Source: Shinella sp. PSBB067
GTDB lineage: Bacteria; Pseudomonadota; Alphaproteobacteria; Rhizobiales; Rhizobiaceae
NCBI RefSeq assembly: GCF_016839145.1
Contig: NZ_CP069303.1
Coordinates: 1,240,001-1,304,000 of the forward strand
Length of the DNA stretch: 64,000 nucleotides
Direction of reading: 5' to 3'
Shown here: in pieces, positions 36,224-44,575 of the stretch
Position numbering within the stretch: position 1 is the stretch's first letter
How the letters are laid out: the number at the start of each line of letters is the position of its first letter
The notes under the pieces: generated by a model
Databases searched by the model: none
What the model was told of the DNA's origin: nothing
The model's input: only the letters and a program-made list of their open reading frames with translations
Position numbers and translations under genes: made by a program

Positions 36224-36405
36224 TGTCTCTCTCCTTGTGCGCCCTGCCGGGTAGCATGCGCCGGCGGGGGCCGAAAAGGGGGAAAGTGCTTGAAAACCGA
36301 GCGCTTCTCAGTCTCGTGTGTTGCATTAAAGGTGGGCTTGCCTATATTCCGGCAACCGAAATGGCCCCTCCGGCCGCGCAAAACCAAGATTTCAAGGAGT
36401 AGCTG

Positions 36406-36744
36406 ATGTTCATTACCGAGGCCTTCGCACAGACGGCGGCACCCGGCGCGGCAGGGGGCGGCGCAGACATTCTCATGTCGATCCTGCCGTTCCTGCTGAT
36501 CTTCGTGGTGATGTACTTCCTCATCATCCGCCCGCAGCGCGCGACCATGAAGCGCCGGGCAGAGCTCCTGAAGAACATCCGCCGCGGCGATCAGGTCGTG
36601 ACCGGCGGCGGCATCGTCGGCAAGGTCACCAAGGTGGTCGACGACAACGAGCTCGAAGTGGAGGTCGCCGAGGGTGTGAAGGTGCGCGTCGTGCGCAGCG
36701 GCATCAGCGAAGTCCGCGTCAAGGGCGAACCCGTCAAGGAATAA
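36406..36744 (+). CDS. yajC: Preprotein translocase subunit YajC
   Basis: A 112-residue inner-membrane protein: an N-terminal export-like segment, one helix (ILPFLLIFVVMYFLIIRPQ) with the conserved FLIIRPQ end, and a small basic cytoplasmic domain (KNIRRGDQVVTGGGIVGKVTKV). It associates with SecDF. AAGGAG precedes the ATG. secDF follows after about 90 nt, so yajC-secDF is the expected operon. Confidence 0.95.
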   Translation: MFITEAFAQTAAPGAAGGGADILMSILPFLLIFVVMYFLIIRPQRATMKRRAELLKNIRRGDQVVTGGGIVGKVTKVVDDNELEVEVAEGVKVRVVRSGISEVRVKGEPVKE

Positions 36745-36835
36745 GCTTGGCCTGCCGGCCGGTCGGGGATAGGCTCGGCCGGCGGCCCGACTGGTTTTCA
36801 GCCGGCATTGCCGCCGAACCTTAGCCGAGACCGCG

Positions 36836-39343
36836 ATGCTGCAATCCGCCCGCTGGAAGACTTTCTTGCTCTGGCTCGTCCTCGTGGCGAGCCTTCTTCT
36901 CGTCTTGCCGAGCCTCCTGCCGGCACGCATGGCCGCCGGGCTCCCGGGCTGGCTGGCCGCCCATCGCCTCGTCCCCGGACTCGACCTTACGGGCGGCTCG
37001 CGCCTTGTCCTGGAGGTCTCCCGCACCGACATCGCCGCCGATCGGCTGCGCGCCGCCGTGGACACGATCGGCAACGCCCTTCGCGCCGCGCGCGTTCCCT
37101 ACAGCGACCTCAACGGTGCGGATGGCACGATCGAGGTGACCGTGACGGCGCCCGACCGGATCGATGCGGCACGCCAGACCCTTTCGGGCCTCGGCCTCGG
37201 TGCGCTCGGCGAGCCGGAAGGCGGCCGGTTCCGCATCGCGCTGCCGGCTGCGGCGGTCGACGAATTCATCAGCGAAGCCTCGCTCGGCGCCGTCGATGCG
37301 GTGCGCCGCCGCGTCGAGAGCCTCGGCATTCCGTCCCTGCTCGTCGCTCGCGGCGAGCACGACCGCATCGTCGTCTCGATGCCGGGCCTGACCGATCCGC
37401 AGCGCGTCAAGGACATGCTGGCGACCGTTGGGCGGCTTTCCGCCCGGATCGTCGACGACAGCATGCCGGTCAGCACGGCCATCGAGAACGGCCCGCCGGC
37501 GGGCTCGGAAGTGCTGTACTCGGCCGAAGAGCCGCCGGAAGGCTATCTTGTCAGGCAGGAAGACCTCTTTACCGCCGTGGACGTGGCTTCGGCGCAGCCG
37601 GCCGCCGACGGCGAGCCCGTGGTCGAGTTCGTCCTCAAGGGGGAGGCGGCCGACCGCCTTGCCGCTTTCACCCGCGACAATGCCGGCCGCACCATCGCCA
37701 TCCTGCTCGACGACCAGGTCATCTCCACCTCGCAGATCCAGGGCGCCATCACCGACGGCGTCGGCCGGCTTTCCGGCGATTTCGACGCGCAGGGCGCGGC
37801 GAATATCGCGCGCATCGTCGCGAGCGGCCCGCTGCCCGCGCCGCTCACCATCATCGAGGAGCGCTCCATCGAGCCCGCCCTCGGCACCACCTCGGTCGCA
37901 ACGGTGGTGCTCGCGCTCGTCGTCGCCGTGGCGGCGGTGGTCGCCTTCATGACCTTCTTCTACGGCATCCTCGGCGTCATCGCGTCGCTGTCGCTGTTCT
38001 TCAACGTCCTGCTGACCTTCGCTATCCTCGCACTCATCGACCTGCCGATCTCGCTGTCGATGATCGCGGGCGTGGTCCTCACCGTCGGGCTTGCGGTCGA
38101 TGCCAGCGTGCTGATTTTCGAACGCATGCGGGAGGAGACGAAGAACGGACGGGCGCTGCGCGATGCCGTCACTGTCGGTTTCGGCCGGGCGCGGGCGACG
38201 GTCTACGATTCGTCCGCGACGATGCTGATCGCGGTCGCCGTGCTCTTCCTGCTCTCGGCAACGCCGGTGCGCGCCTTCGCGCTCGCCGTCGGCATCGGCC
38301 TTCTCGCGACCATCTTCACGACGTTCACGGTCACCCGGCGCCTCGTGCGCGCCTGGCTTCGCCGCAGCAAGCCCACGCACCTGCCGAAGGGCGTGCGCAC
38401 CGGCATTTTCGACCGGCTCAACCTGCGCTTCATGGCGGTCCGCAACGTGGTGTTCCTGGCGACGGCCGCGCTCTCCCTCGTCATTGCCGGCCTGCTGGTC
38501 GTCGGCGAGTTGAGGCTCGGCATCGATTTCACCGGCGGCGCGGCGGTGGAAATCCAGGCCAAGTCCGGCACCGTCGATCTTTTCGATATTTCGGCGCGTC
38601 TTGCCGACGCCGGCATTAATGTCCAGAGCGTCGACACCCACGGCAGCGCCCGCCGGGCGCTGGTGCGGCTGAGTTCGCAGGGCGAGGGCGAGAACGCCGA
38701 GCAGACCTCGGTGCTGATCGCGCGCGGCGAGCTGGAGGATGCCTATGACTTCCGCCGTGTCGAAGTGGTCGGCCCGGCCATTTCCGGCGAGCTGATCGAT
38801 ACGGCGACGCTCGGTTTCGTCGCGGGGCTCCTCGCGCTCGTCGCCTATATCTGGATCCGGTTCGAATGGCATTTCGCCATTGGCGCGGTGATCGCGCTTG
38901 CCCATGACGTGTTCTTCACGCTCGGCTTCCTGGCCATAGCCAATATCGAGTTCAACATCAGCGCCGTCGCCGCGCTCTTGACGGTCGCCGGCTATTCGCT
39001 GAACGACACGATTGTCGTCTACGACCGGATCCGCGAGAATCTCCGGCATTTCAAGCGCATGCCATTGCCCATCCTCATCGACGACGCGATCAACCGCACG
39101 CTCTCGCGCACCTTGCTCACCTCGGCGACGACGCTGATCGCGCTTGCCGCGCTCGCGTTCTTCGGCGGAGAGGCGATCCGCACCTTCGCGCTGACGCTGC
39201 TTTTCGGGGTGGCGATCGGCACGATCTCCTCTATCTACATTGCCGGACCGATCCTCATCCTGTTCCGTCTGCGGCCGGAGCGCTATCGCCCGGGCAAGGG
39301 CGGCAAGGGACCGGTCGCGGAGGCGACGGGAGCCAATGGCTAA
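36836..39343 (+). CDS. secDF: Fused protein translocase SecDF
   Basis: An 835-residue fusion of SecD and SecF. The SecD half starts with GLDLTGGSRLVLEV (periplasmic P1) and carries the RND-type membrane block with GVVLTVGLAVDASVLIFERMREE. The SecF half starts near MAVRNVVFLATAALSLV, with GIDFTGGAAVEIQ and VAALLTVAGYSLNDTIVVYDRIRENL. Twelve helices are expected. It uses the proton gradient to pull secreted chains. Its last codons overlap the following Mth938-like gene by 8 nt, implying coupled expression. Confidence 0.96.
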   Translation: MLQSARWKTFLLWLVLVASLLLVLPSLLPARMAAGLPGWLAAHRLVPGLDLTGGSRLVLEVSRTDIAADRLRAAVDTIGNALRAARVPYSDLNGADGTIEVTVTAPDRIDAARQTLSGLGLGALGEPEGGRFRIALPAAAVDEFISEASLGAVDAVRRRVESLGIPSLLVARGEHDRIVVSMPGLTDPQRVKDMLATVGRLSARIVDDSMPVSTAIENGPPAGSEVLYSAEEPPEGYLVRQEDLFTAVDVASAQPAADGEPVVEFVLKGEAADRLAAFTRDNAGRTIAILLDDQVISTSQIQGAITDGVGRLSGDFDAQGAANIARIVASGPLPAPLTIIEERSIEPALGTTSVATVVLALVVAVAAVVAFMTFFYGILGVIASLSLFFNVLLTFAILALIDLPISLSMIAGVVLTVGLAVDASVLIFERMREETKNGRALRDAVTVGFGRARATVYDSSATMLIAVAVLFLLSATPVRAFALAVGIGLLATIFTTFTVTRRLVRAWLRRSKPTHLPKGVRTGIFDRLNLRFMAVRNVVFLATAALSLVIAGLLVVGELRLGIDFTGGAAVEIQAKSGTVDLFDISARLADAGINVQSVDTHGSARRALVRLSSQGEGENAEQTSVLIARGELEDAYDFRRVEVVGPAISGELIDTATLGFVAGLLALVAYIWIRFEWHFAIGAVIALAHDVFFTLGFLAIANIEFNISAVAALLTVAGYSLNDTIVVYDRIRENLRHFKRMPLPILIDDAINRTLSRTLLTSATTLIALAALAFFGGEAIRTFALTLLFGVAIGTISSIYIAGPILILFRLRPERYRPGKGGKGPVAEATGANG

Positions 39344-39722
39344 AGGCATCGAAATCCGGGAGGCGCATTTCCCCGGGCGTGCGCCGATCGACGCATATGG
39401 CAATGGCGGTTTCCGCTTTGCCGACATGTCGCATCGCGGCTCCATCCTCTGCCTGCCGTCCGGCATCCACGGCTGGGACAAGACGGAAGAGACACCGCTG
39501 ACTTTGGCCGACCTGCAGCGCGTGCTGCACGAGGCGGACGGGATCGAGGTCCTGCTCGTCGGCACCGGCAAGGAAATCCGTCCGCTCCCGGCGGAAATCA
39601 AGGCGGCGCTGCGCGAGCGCAGGATCAGCTCCGATCCGATGAGCACGGGCGCCGCAGTGCGCACGTTCAACGTCATGCTGGCCGAAAACCGCGCGGTTGC
39701 CGCCGCGCTCATCGCCGTGTGA
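39336..39722 (+). CDS. Mth938-like protein, homolog of complex I assembly factor NDUFAF3
   Basis: A 128-residue protein of the Mth938/DUF498 fold. IEIREAHFPGRAPIDAYGNGGFRF and HRGSILCLPSGIHGWD are the N-terminal blocks, and GIEVLLVGTGKEIRPLP and MSTGAAVRTFNVMLAENRAVAAALI the C-terminal ones. In mitochondria NDUFAF3 works in early complex I assembly. The gene sits just behind secDF (overlapping by 8 nt) and before an NDUFAF6-like gene, an arrangement that fits a shared job in respiratory complex assembly. Binding partner and activity are unknown here. Confidence 0.9.
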   Translation: MAKGIEIREAHFPGRAPIDAYGNGGFRFADMSHRGSILCLPSGIHGWDKTEETPLTLADLQRVLHEADGIEVLLVGTGKEIRPLPAEIKAALRERRISSDPMSTGAAVRTFNVMLAENRAVAAALIAV

Positions 39723-39743
39723 CCGGAAGGCGGTTCTTTCGAC

Positions 39744-40598
39744 GTGACCGACAAGAGACAAGAGACCTATGCGCACTGCATGACGGTGCTGCGCGACACC
39801 GATCGCGACCGCTACCTTGCCTGCCTGCTGGCCCCGGCGGAAAAGCGCGGCGCTCTCGCCGCGCTCTATGCCTTCAATGCGGAGATCGCCCGCGTGCGCG
39901 ACGTCGTGCGCGAGCCGCTGCCCGGCGAGATCCGCCTGCAATGGTGGCGCGATCTGCTGGAGGGCGTGCCGGGGGGCGATGCCGTGGCCAATCCGCTTGC
40001 TGCCGGGCTCATGGCCTGCGTCGAGGAGCACAGGCTGCCCGTCGCCGTGCTGACGGACATGATCGAGGCGCGCATCTTCGACCTCTACAACGACCCGATG
40101 GAAAGCCGCGCGTCGCTGGAAGGCTATGCCGGCGAAACGGCCTCGGCCCTGGTCCAGCTCGCGAGCCTGATCCTCGATCCGCAAGGCGCGCCGGGTTCTG
40201 CGGAGGCGGCCGGCCATGCCGGCGTCGCGCAGACGGTTGCCGGTATCCTGCTCATGCTGCCGATCCACCGGCGGCGCGGTCAGGTCTACCTGCCGGCCGA
40301 CCTTCTGGCCGCCACCGGCCTGACCCCTGAGACCCTTCTCGACGGCAGCGACAAGGCCGCCGCCGGCCGTGCCATCGCGGCTTTCGTCGGCTTGGGACGC
40401 GAGCATTTTGCAAGGGCGCGCGCCGCAAACGGTGTTTCGGTGGCGAATCGGCCGGCCTTTTTGCCAGCCGCCCTCGTTCCGCCTATACTGGCGGCGGCGG
40501 AAAAGGCAGGCGCGGCGACGCTCGAGCGCGTTCTTCAGCCGCCCCAGTGGCGGCGGCAATGGCGGATGTGGCGGGCGCTGCGGCGCGGTCCCTTCTGA
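39744..40598 (+). CDS. Squalene/phytoene synthase-like protein resembling NDUFAF6
   Basis: A 284-residue all-helical protein of the trans-isoprenyl synthase fold. The first Asp-rich catalytic motif (normally DDxxD-like) is degenerate: the segment reads AFNAEIARVRDVV, as in human NDUFAF6 rather than in true synthases. RLQWWRDLLEG and ESRASLEGYAGETASAL also parallel NDUFAF6. So it is probably a non-catalytic complex I assembly factor, not a squalene or carotenoid enzyme. It lies 21 nt after the NDUFAF3-like gene. A weak isoprenoid role cannot be excluded. Confidence 0.88.
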   Translation: MTDKRQETYAHCMTVLRDTDRDRYLACLLAPAEKRGALAALYAFNAEIARVRDVVREPLPGEIRLQWWRDLLEGVPGGDAVANPLAAGLMACVEEHRLPVAVLTDMIEARIFDLYNDPMESRASLEGYAGETASALVQLASLILDPQGAPGSAEAAGHAGVAQTVAGILLMLPIHRRRGQVYLPADLLAATGLTPETLLDGSDKAAAGRAIAAFVGLGREHFARARAANGVSVANRPAFLPAALVPPILAAAEKAGAATLERVLQPPQWRRQWRMWRALRRGPF

Positions 40599-40676
40599 AA
40601 AGCCGAGGAAGCGCAAAACTGGCGCAAGCCTTGTACGCTACAGCGACGGGATAGTTTTCGTGGAGGAGGGGAGTCG

Positions 40677-41129
40677 ATGCTCTGGACCATCACAATCGCC
40701 TGCCTGCTGCTGGCCGGCCTGATCTTCCGGCAGAGCTTCCGAAAGCGCAACGAGGAGATCGAGATGGCGGGCGATGCCGGGCTCGCCATCCTGGAGTTCG
40801 GCCGCGCCTTCCCGGAGGAGGCGATTCGCGCCGTCATCAGCACGGCGAACGGCCGCACGGTCTTCCTGCGCCTGCATGACGGCAAGGCGGGCTGCATGAA
40901 CGCGCATGGCCACCACTATTCCTGCCACCTCATCGAGCCGGGCATGGTGCACGTCACCAGCGCCGGTCCGAAGCGGCTGAACGTCAGGTTCTCCAATGCC
41001 GCCTTCGAGGGCGGCATGTTCGAGTTCCGGGACGAGAAGGAGGCCGCCGAGGTCTCGCTCTGGCTGCTCGGCAGCTTCATGCCCGGCTTTGCCGGGCAGA
41101 ACCCGCGGATCGTCGGCCAGCCGGGCTGA
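40677..41129 (+). CDS. Hypothetical protein with N-terminal membrane anchor (150 aa)
   Basis: One N-terminal helix (MLWTITIACLLLAGLIFRQSF) is followed by a soluble domain with no recognised motif (AILEFGRAFPEEAIRAVIST, LHDGKAGCMNAHGHHYSCHL, FSNAAFEGGMFEF). The domain is rich in His and Cys near residues 72-84, which could bind metal. GGAGGAGGGG before the ATG supports translation. It follows the NDUFAF6-like gene by 78 nt and converges with trmFO 3 nt away; the two stop codons lie in one hairpin. Confidence 0.7.
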   Translation: MLWTITIACLLLAGLIFRQSFRKRNEEIEMAGDAGLAILEFGRAFPEEAIRAVISTANGRTVFLRLHDGKAGCMNAHGHHYSCHLIEPGMVHVTSAGPKRLNVRFSNAAFEGGMFEFRDEKEAAEVSLWLLGSFMPGFAGQNPRIVGQPG

Positions 41130-41140
41130 TTTTCAGCCCG
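41122..41140. terminator. Hairpin holding the stop codons of two convergent genes
   Basis: CGGGCTGA / TCAGCCCG forms an 8-bp stem with a 3-nt loop. The last bases of each arm are the stop codons of the hypothetical gene (+) and trmFO (-). No T-run beyond the loop. Confidence 0.5.
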
Positions 41141-42542
41141 CAAGCCAGCGGGCGCAGTCGTCCAGCGCGCGGGCGGCAGTCGCCTGTTTCTTGGCGAGCG
41201 CCTTGTCCTTGCCGCGGAACCGCTTCATGCCCTCCGGCCTCGTCACCGCGCCCGGCTCCAGCGGCGGGAAAAGGCCGAAATTGATGTTCATCGGCTGGAA
41301 CGAGCGCTTTCCGGGCTCGTCGTCGGAAACGATGTGCCCGCCCGTTATGTGGTTCAGCAGCGCGCCGAAGGCCGTCGTCTCCGGCGGCAGGGACGGCGTC
41401 TCCCCGCGACGCTCGGCGGCGGCGAACCGGCCGGCGAGCAGGCCGATGCTGGCACTTTCCACATAGCCCTCGCAGCCGGTGATCTGGCCGGCAAAGCGCA
41501 GGCCCTTCCGTCCCTTCAGCGCAAGCGACCGGTCGAGCAGCGTCGGCGAATTGATGTAGGTGTTGCGGTGGAGGCCGCCGAGGCGGGCGAATTCTGCATT
41601 CTCCAGGCCGGGAATGAGGCGGAAGATCTCGGCCTGCGCGCCGTATTTCAGCTTCGTCTGGAAGCCGACCATGTTGTAGAGCGTGCCGAGCGCATTGTCC
41701 TGGCGCAGTTGCACGACAGCGTAGGGCTTGACGGTCGGGTTATGTGCATTGGTGAGGCCCATCGGCTTCATCGGACCGTGGCGCAGCGTCTCGCGGCCGC
41801 GCTCCGCCATCACCTCGATCGGCAGGCAGCCGTCGAAATAGGGCGTGCCTTCCCATTCCTTGAAGCCGGTCGTGTCGCCGGCGATCAGCGCGTCGATGAA
41901 GGCGTTGTACTGCGCCTCGTCCATCGGGCAGTTGATATAGTCCTTGCCCGTGCCGCCGGGGCCGACCTTGTCGTAGCGCGACTGGTACCAGCAGATGTCC
42001 ATGTGGATGCTGTGCGTGTGCAGGATCGGCGCGATCGCATCGAAAAAGGCGAGCGAATCGGCGCCGGTGCGCGCCTGGATGGCTTCGGCCAGCCGGGGCG
42101 TGGTGAGCGGGCCGGTGGCGATGATCGCCTGGTCCCATTCCTCAGGCGGAAGGCCCGTGACTTCCTCGCGCAGGATCGTGATCAGCGGGTGGCTTTCGAG
42201 CGCGGCCGTCACGGCGGCGGAGAAGCCCTCGCGGTCGACGGCGAGCGCCCCGCCGGCCGGCACCTGGTTGGCGTCGGCTGAGCGCATGATCAGCGAGCCG
42301 GCAAGGCGCATTTCGGCGTGCAGCACGCCGACGGCATTGCTGGCGGCATCGTCCGAGCGGAAGGAGTTGGAGCAGACGAGCTCGGCAAGGCCGTCCGTCT
42401 TGTGGGCATCCGTGCCGCGCACGCCGCGCATTTCATGCAGGACGACGGGAATGCCGGTTTCGGCGATCTGCCAGGCGGCTTCCGAGCCGGCAAGGCCGCC
42501 GCCGACGACATGGATGGGAGCAGTGGAAGAGGGCTGTGTCAT
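41133..42542 (-). CDS. trmFO: tRNA m5U54 methyltransferase TrmFO (folate- and FAD-dependent)
   Basis: A 469-residue flavoprotein that makes ribothymidine at tRNA position 54 with methylene-THF. The FAD site is [14 protein letters not shown] (residues 11-24). The C-terminal half has [15 protein letters not shown], the cysteine segment [12 protein letters not shown], and [20 protein letters not shown]. GidA/MnmG is related but longer. The start at 42542 ([16 protein letters not shown]) is preferred over an ATG 12 codons upstream. DUF1127 genes lie upstream on the same strand, separated by a terminator. Confidence 0.95.
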   Translation of the reverse strand: MTQPSSTAPIHVVGGGLAGSEAAWQIAETGIPVVLHEMRGVRGTDAHKTDGLAELVCSNSFRSDDAASNAVGVLHAEMRLAGSLIMRSADANQVPAGGALAVDREGFSAAVTAALESHPLITILREEVTGLPPEEWDQAIIATGPLTTPRLAEAIQARTGADSLAFFDAIAPILHTHSIHMDICWYQSRYDKVGPGGTGKDYINCPMDEAQYNAFIDALIAGDTTGFKEWEGTPYFDGCLPIEVMAERGRETLRHGPMKPMGLTNAHNPTVKPYAVVQLRQDNALGTLYNMVGFQTKLKYGAQAEIFRLIPGLENAEFARLGGLHRNTYINSPTLLDRSLALKGRKGLRFAGQITGCEGYVESASIGLLAGRFAAAERRGETPSLPPETTAFGALLNHITGGHIVSDDEPGKRSFQPMNINFGLFPPLEPGAVTRPEGMKRFRGKDKALAKKQATAARALDDCARWLAG

Positions 42543-42617
42543 GGGCGGTTGGTTACCATGGAGCCCGCCGCATTCCAAGGAAAAGCGCGCTGCGCGCGTG
42601 GGTGGTATCCCGGAATC

Positions 42618-42643
42618 AAAAACGGCACCGGATGGTGCCGTTT
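42618..42643 (-). terminator. Terminator of DUF1127 gene 1
   Basis: Read on the minus strand, AAACGGCACC / GGTGCCGTTT form a 10-bp stem with a 4-nt loop, followed by TTG after the stem T residues. It ends the gene at 42700. Confidence 0.85.
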
Positions 42644-42699
42644 GAAGCGTTCCCCGCGCGTCGCCGTTTCCGGCCGCAGCGGCGGAAACCGGCGATGTC

Positions 42700-42843
42700 T
42701 TAGCGGAACGAGCGCGAAGCGATGTCGCGGATGTCGTAGCGGGTCAGGCCGATGTCCGAGAGCGTGTGGTTCGACAGGTTGCCGAGTTCGTTCAGGGTGC
42801 GGCGGTAGGAAATCCAGTTCTTGGCGATGCGGATCGGGTTCAT
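42700..42843 (-). CDS. DUF1127 small protein 1 (47 aa)
   Basis: A 47-residue protein. Basic N-terminal part ([20 protein letters not shown]) and the DUF1127 C-terminal consensus [17 protein letters not shown]. Members of this family are often linked to sRNA and RNA-turnover control in alphaproteobacteria (CcaF1 in Rhodobacter). It has its own promoter (TGCACA, 17 nt, TATATA) with the shared TGCA/GCAT box upstream, and a terminator after it. It belongs to a four-unit minus-strand locus. Confidence 0.88.
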   Translation of the reverse strand: MNPIRIAKNWISYRRTLNELGNLSNHTLSDIGLTRYDIRDIASRSFR

Positions 42844-42897
42844 GGTTCTATCCTCGAAGTGTTGGCCGAAAGGTCTCTCCCACCGGCTCTTGAGGCT

Positions 42898-42926
42898 TAT
42901 ATAATCGACATCCTTGTCTATGTGCA
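42898..42926 (-). promoter_or_regulatory. Promoter of DUF1127 gene 1
   Basis: On the minus strand TGCACA is followed after 17 nt by TATATA. The same -35-like TGCACA and 17-nt gap recur upstream of sRNA array 2. Confidence 0.5.
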
Positions 42927-42948
42927 GTGCAAAGAAAATGCATCTGCT

Positions 42949-42963
42949 ATGCATTTGTGCAAT
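42949..42963. promoter_or_regulatory. Shared palindromic box upstream of DUF1127 gene 1
   Basis: ATGCATTTGTGCAAT has inverted ATGCA and TTGCA-type halves. It lies 45 nt upstream of the TATATA element. An overlapping palindrome, ATGCATCTGCTATGCAT, spans 42938-42954, so the exact box is uncertain. Confidence 0.45.
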
Positions 42964-43127
42964 AAGACGACCACGGATGAGGCAGTTGCGCCGGCTGCAT
43001 GCAGAAGAGGCGGAAAGCGTCGAAGTTTCAGACAAATAGCAATTCCGCCCGTAAGGAAGGGAAGGCCGGTCTTTTTGTCGCAGATGACGATCTGCGACAT
43101 TGTGCGCCGCAAAAAAGAGAGGCAAAC

Positions 43128-43161
43128 GAAAACGCCCTCCGGCGGGAGGCCGAAGGGCGTT
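43128..43161 (-). terminator. Terminator of DUF1127 gene 2, loop CTCCC
   Basis: On the minus strand a 13-bp stem (AACGCCCTTCGGC / GCCGGAGGGCGTT, one G-U) closes a 5-nt loop CTCCC and ends in TTTTC. The loop itself resembles the anti-Shine-Dalgarno loops of the nearby arrays. Confidence 0.8.
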
Positions 43162-43192
43162 CGAATGAGGATCCCGGAAGGGATCGTCCGGC

Positions 43193-43336
43193 TTAGTTGG
43201 TGGCCTTGCGGGCGATGTAGGGAATATCGCTGCGGCCGATGCCGAGGTCGCGAAGTTCACGGTCCGTCATGCGGCCGAGTTCGTTGACGGTCTGACGGTA
43301 TTTGCGCCAGTTGTTGAAAGAGCGTGCCAGGTTCAT
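43193..43336 (-). CDS. DUF1127 small protein 2 (47 aa)
   Basis: A 47-residue paralog of the gene at 42700: MNLARSFNNWRKYRQTVNEL, then RELRDLGIGRSDIPYIAR. The DUF1127 signature D-L-G-I/L-x-R-x-D-I is intact. GAAAGGGG precedes the ATG. Its promoter is homologous to that of sRNA array 1 over about 40 nt (box, then GGTGCC, then TCGAGCGCT). Array 1 lies upstream on the same strand. Confidence 0.88.
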   Translation of the reverse strand: MNLARSFNNWRKYRQTVNELGRMTDRELRDLGIGRSDIPYIARKATN

Positions 43337-43459
43337 GTCTTTACCCCTTTCTTGGGCTTCCTGCTGGGCGGCCGCTCGTCCTTGGCGCCGCCCCGATCTG
43401 TTGATTTGGAATATACGCTGCGCTGGCGAAATGAACAGCGCTCGAATGGCACGGCACCT

Positions 43460-43474
43460 ATGCGTTTCATGCAT
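43460..43474. promoter_or_regulatory. Shared palindromic box upstream of DUF1127 gene 2
   Basis: ATGCGTTTCATGCAT on the plus strand (ATGCATGAAACGCAT on the minus). It is 44 nt upstream of TATATT on the minus strand at 43410-43415. Confidence 0.5.
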
Positions 43475-43567
43475 GTCAAGCGGAAATTTCGGCAAAATTC
43501 TGGCTGAATTCCGTGCATTTCGCCACAAAGGTTAATGCCGCTATGCGTCAGCGCTTGAATGCAGCGC

Positions 43568-43693
43568 AAAAAGCAACGCCCGCCGGGGGAGGAGGTCCGG
43601 CGGGCGTTGCTGATCTCGATTGGCAGCTTGGGAGGAGGAGGGGCTGCCAATCCCGCCGGGGACGCTGGGAGGAGGAGTGCGTCGCCGGCTGAC
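43568..43693 (-). ncRNA. Three-hairpin anti-Shine-Dalgarno sRNA array 1 (cuckoo/CcsR-type)
   Basis: Three hairpins in tandem on the minus strand, all with CCTCCTCC-type loops. Terminal hairpin: 43573-43610, 14-bp perfect stem GCAACGCCCGCCGG, loop ACCTCCTCCC, followed by TTTTT, so it is the terminator. Middle hairpin: 43619-43651, 9-bp stem ATTGGCAGC. First hairpin: 43655-43689, with GCGTC and CCGGC stem parts. CCUCCUCCC loops define the CcsR/alpha-r14 'cuckoo' RNAs, thought to expose anti-SD sequence. The 5' end is inferred from TAGAAA at 43700-43705. The RNA may be processed into separate pieces. Confidence 0.75.
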
Positions 43694-43750
43694 GGGTTCT
43701 TTCTAGCCGGCGGTGGCGGACAGCGGTAGCGCTCGATTGGAATGGCACCC

Positions 43751-43765
43751 ATGCAAACGATGCAT
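43751..43765. promoter_or_regulatory. Shared palindromic box upstream of sRNA array 1
   Basis: ATGCAAACGATGCAT on the plus strand (ATGCATCGTTTGCAT on the minus), 45 nt upstream of the likely -10 element TAGAAA (43700-43705). The 25 nt next to it are homologous to the DUF1127 gene 2 promoter. Confidence 0.5.
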
Positions 43766-43817
43766 GTGGCGCGCGCGGCTCGGATGCGTCTGCTCGGGGA
43801 TTAGGACGAATCCACAT

Positions 43818-44575
43818 TCAGCGGAGCCATATGGCGATAGCTGCGATATGGACGAAGGCGAGGAAGTATTCGGCTCGTCGGTCGTATCGTGTGGCGAAGC
43901 GTCTGAATTGCTTGAGCCTGTTGAAGCAGCGCTCGATGCGGTTGCGGAGCCTGTAGATGGTCGTGTCGTGCGGGATGGGGACCTTGCGGGAGCGTGTCGA
44001 GGGGATGACCGCCTCGGCGTTCATGTCGGCGATGGTCTGGCGCAAGTCGTTGTTGTCATAGGCCCGGTCGGCCAGCACGGCTTCTGCCTGGAAGCCGTCG
44101 AGCAGCGACTTTGCGGTCAGGTTGTCGTGTCGCTGGCCGGCGGTGAGCATGAAGCGCAGCGGCCGGCCGAGCGTGTCGCAGACCATGTGGATCTTGGTGG
44201 TCAAACCACCTCGGGAACGCCCCAGCGCCTGAGTTTTGGCCCCCCTTTTCCGGCCGCCGCCTGCTGGTGGACGCGCACCAGAGTGGTGTCGAGCATCAGG
44301 TATTTGTTGTCGCGGTCCTTGATCAGTTCGGCGAACACCTTCTCCCACACGCCGGCCTTGGCCCAGCGGGTGAAGCGGGCATGCAAGCTCTTCCACTTGC
44401 CGTAGCGTTCGGGCAGATGCTGCCAGAACGCGCCGGAACGAAGCACCCACAGAACGCCATTTACGAACAGGCGGTTATCAGTGCCGCTGCGGCCGGGATC
44501 GCCGACTTTTCCGGGCAGCAGAGGCGCTATGCGAACCCATTGCGCCTCGCTCAACTCATAGCGCTTCACACCCAT
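43818..44575 (-). CDS. IS5-family transposase, full product by -1 frameshift
   Basis: About 252 residues, joined from two frames at the slippery run AAAAGGGGGG (minus strand, 44240-44249). The DDE residues are seen as LDTTLV (first Asp), VLADRAYDNNDL (second Asp) and YRLRNRIERCFNRLK (Y-R-E-K signature with the Glu). The frame change is one base back, which fits programmed -1 shifting in the IS427 group. The reading is otherwise intact, so the element could be active. The stop lies within the left inverted repeat. Confidence 0.82.
44201..44575 (-). CDS. IS5-family orfA product (unshifted frame)
   Basis: 125 residues, MGVKRYELSEAQWVRIAPLL at the N-terminus, the IS5 helix-turn-helix-like DNA-binding domain (RLFVNGVLWVLRSGAFW). 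It ends soon after the slippery run in RRWGVPEVV, without the second and third catalytic residues. It may act as a regulator of the full transposase. Confidence 0.7.
   Translation of the reverse strand: MGVKRYELSEAQWVRIAPLLPGKVGDPGRSGTDNRLFVNGVLWVLRSGAFWQHLPERYGKWKSLHARFTRWAKAGVWEKVFAELIKDRDNKYLMLDTTLVRVHQQAAAGKGGPKLRRWGVPEVV

Noticed and set aside
36821..39754. Open frame of 977 codons antisense to secDF
   Set aside because: Shadow of secDF with repetitive Asp/Arg-rich composition.
39744..40598. Squalene or phytoene synthase (carotenoid or hopanoid pathway)
   Set aside because: The first Asp-rich motif is degenerate and no other isoprenoid gene is near.
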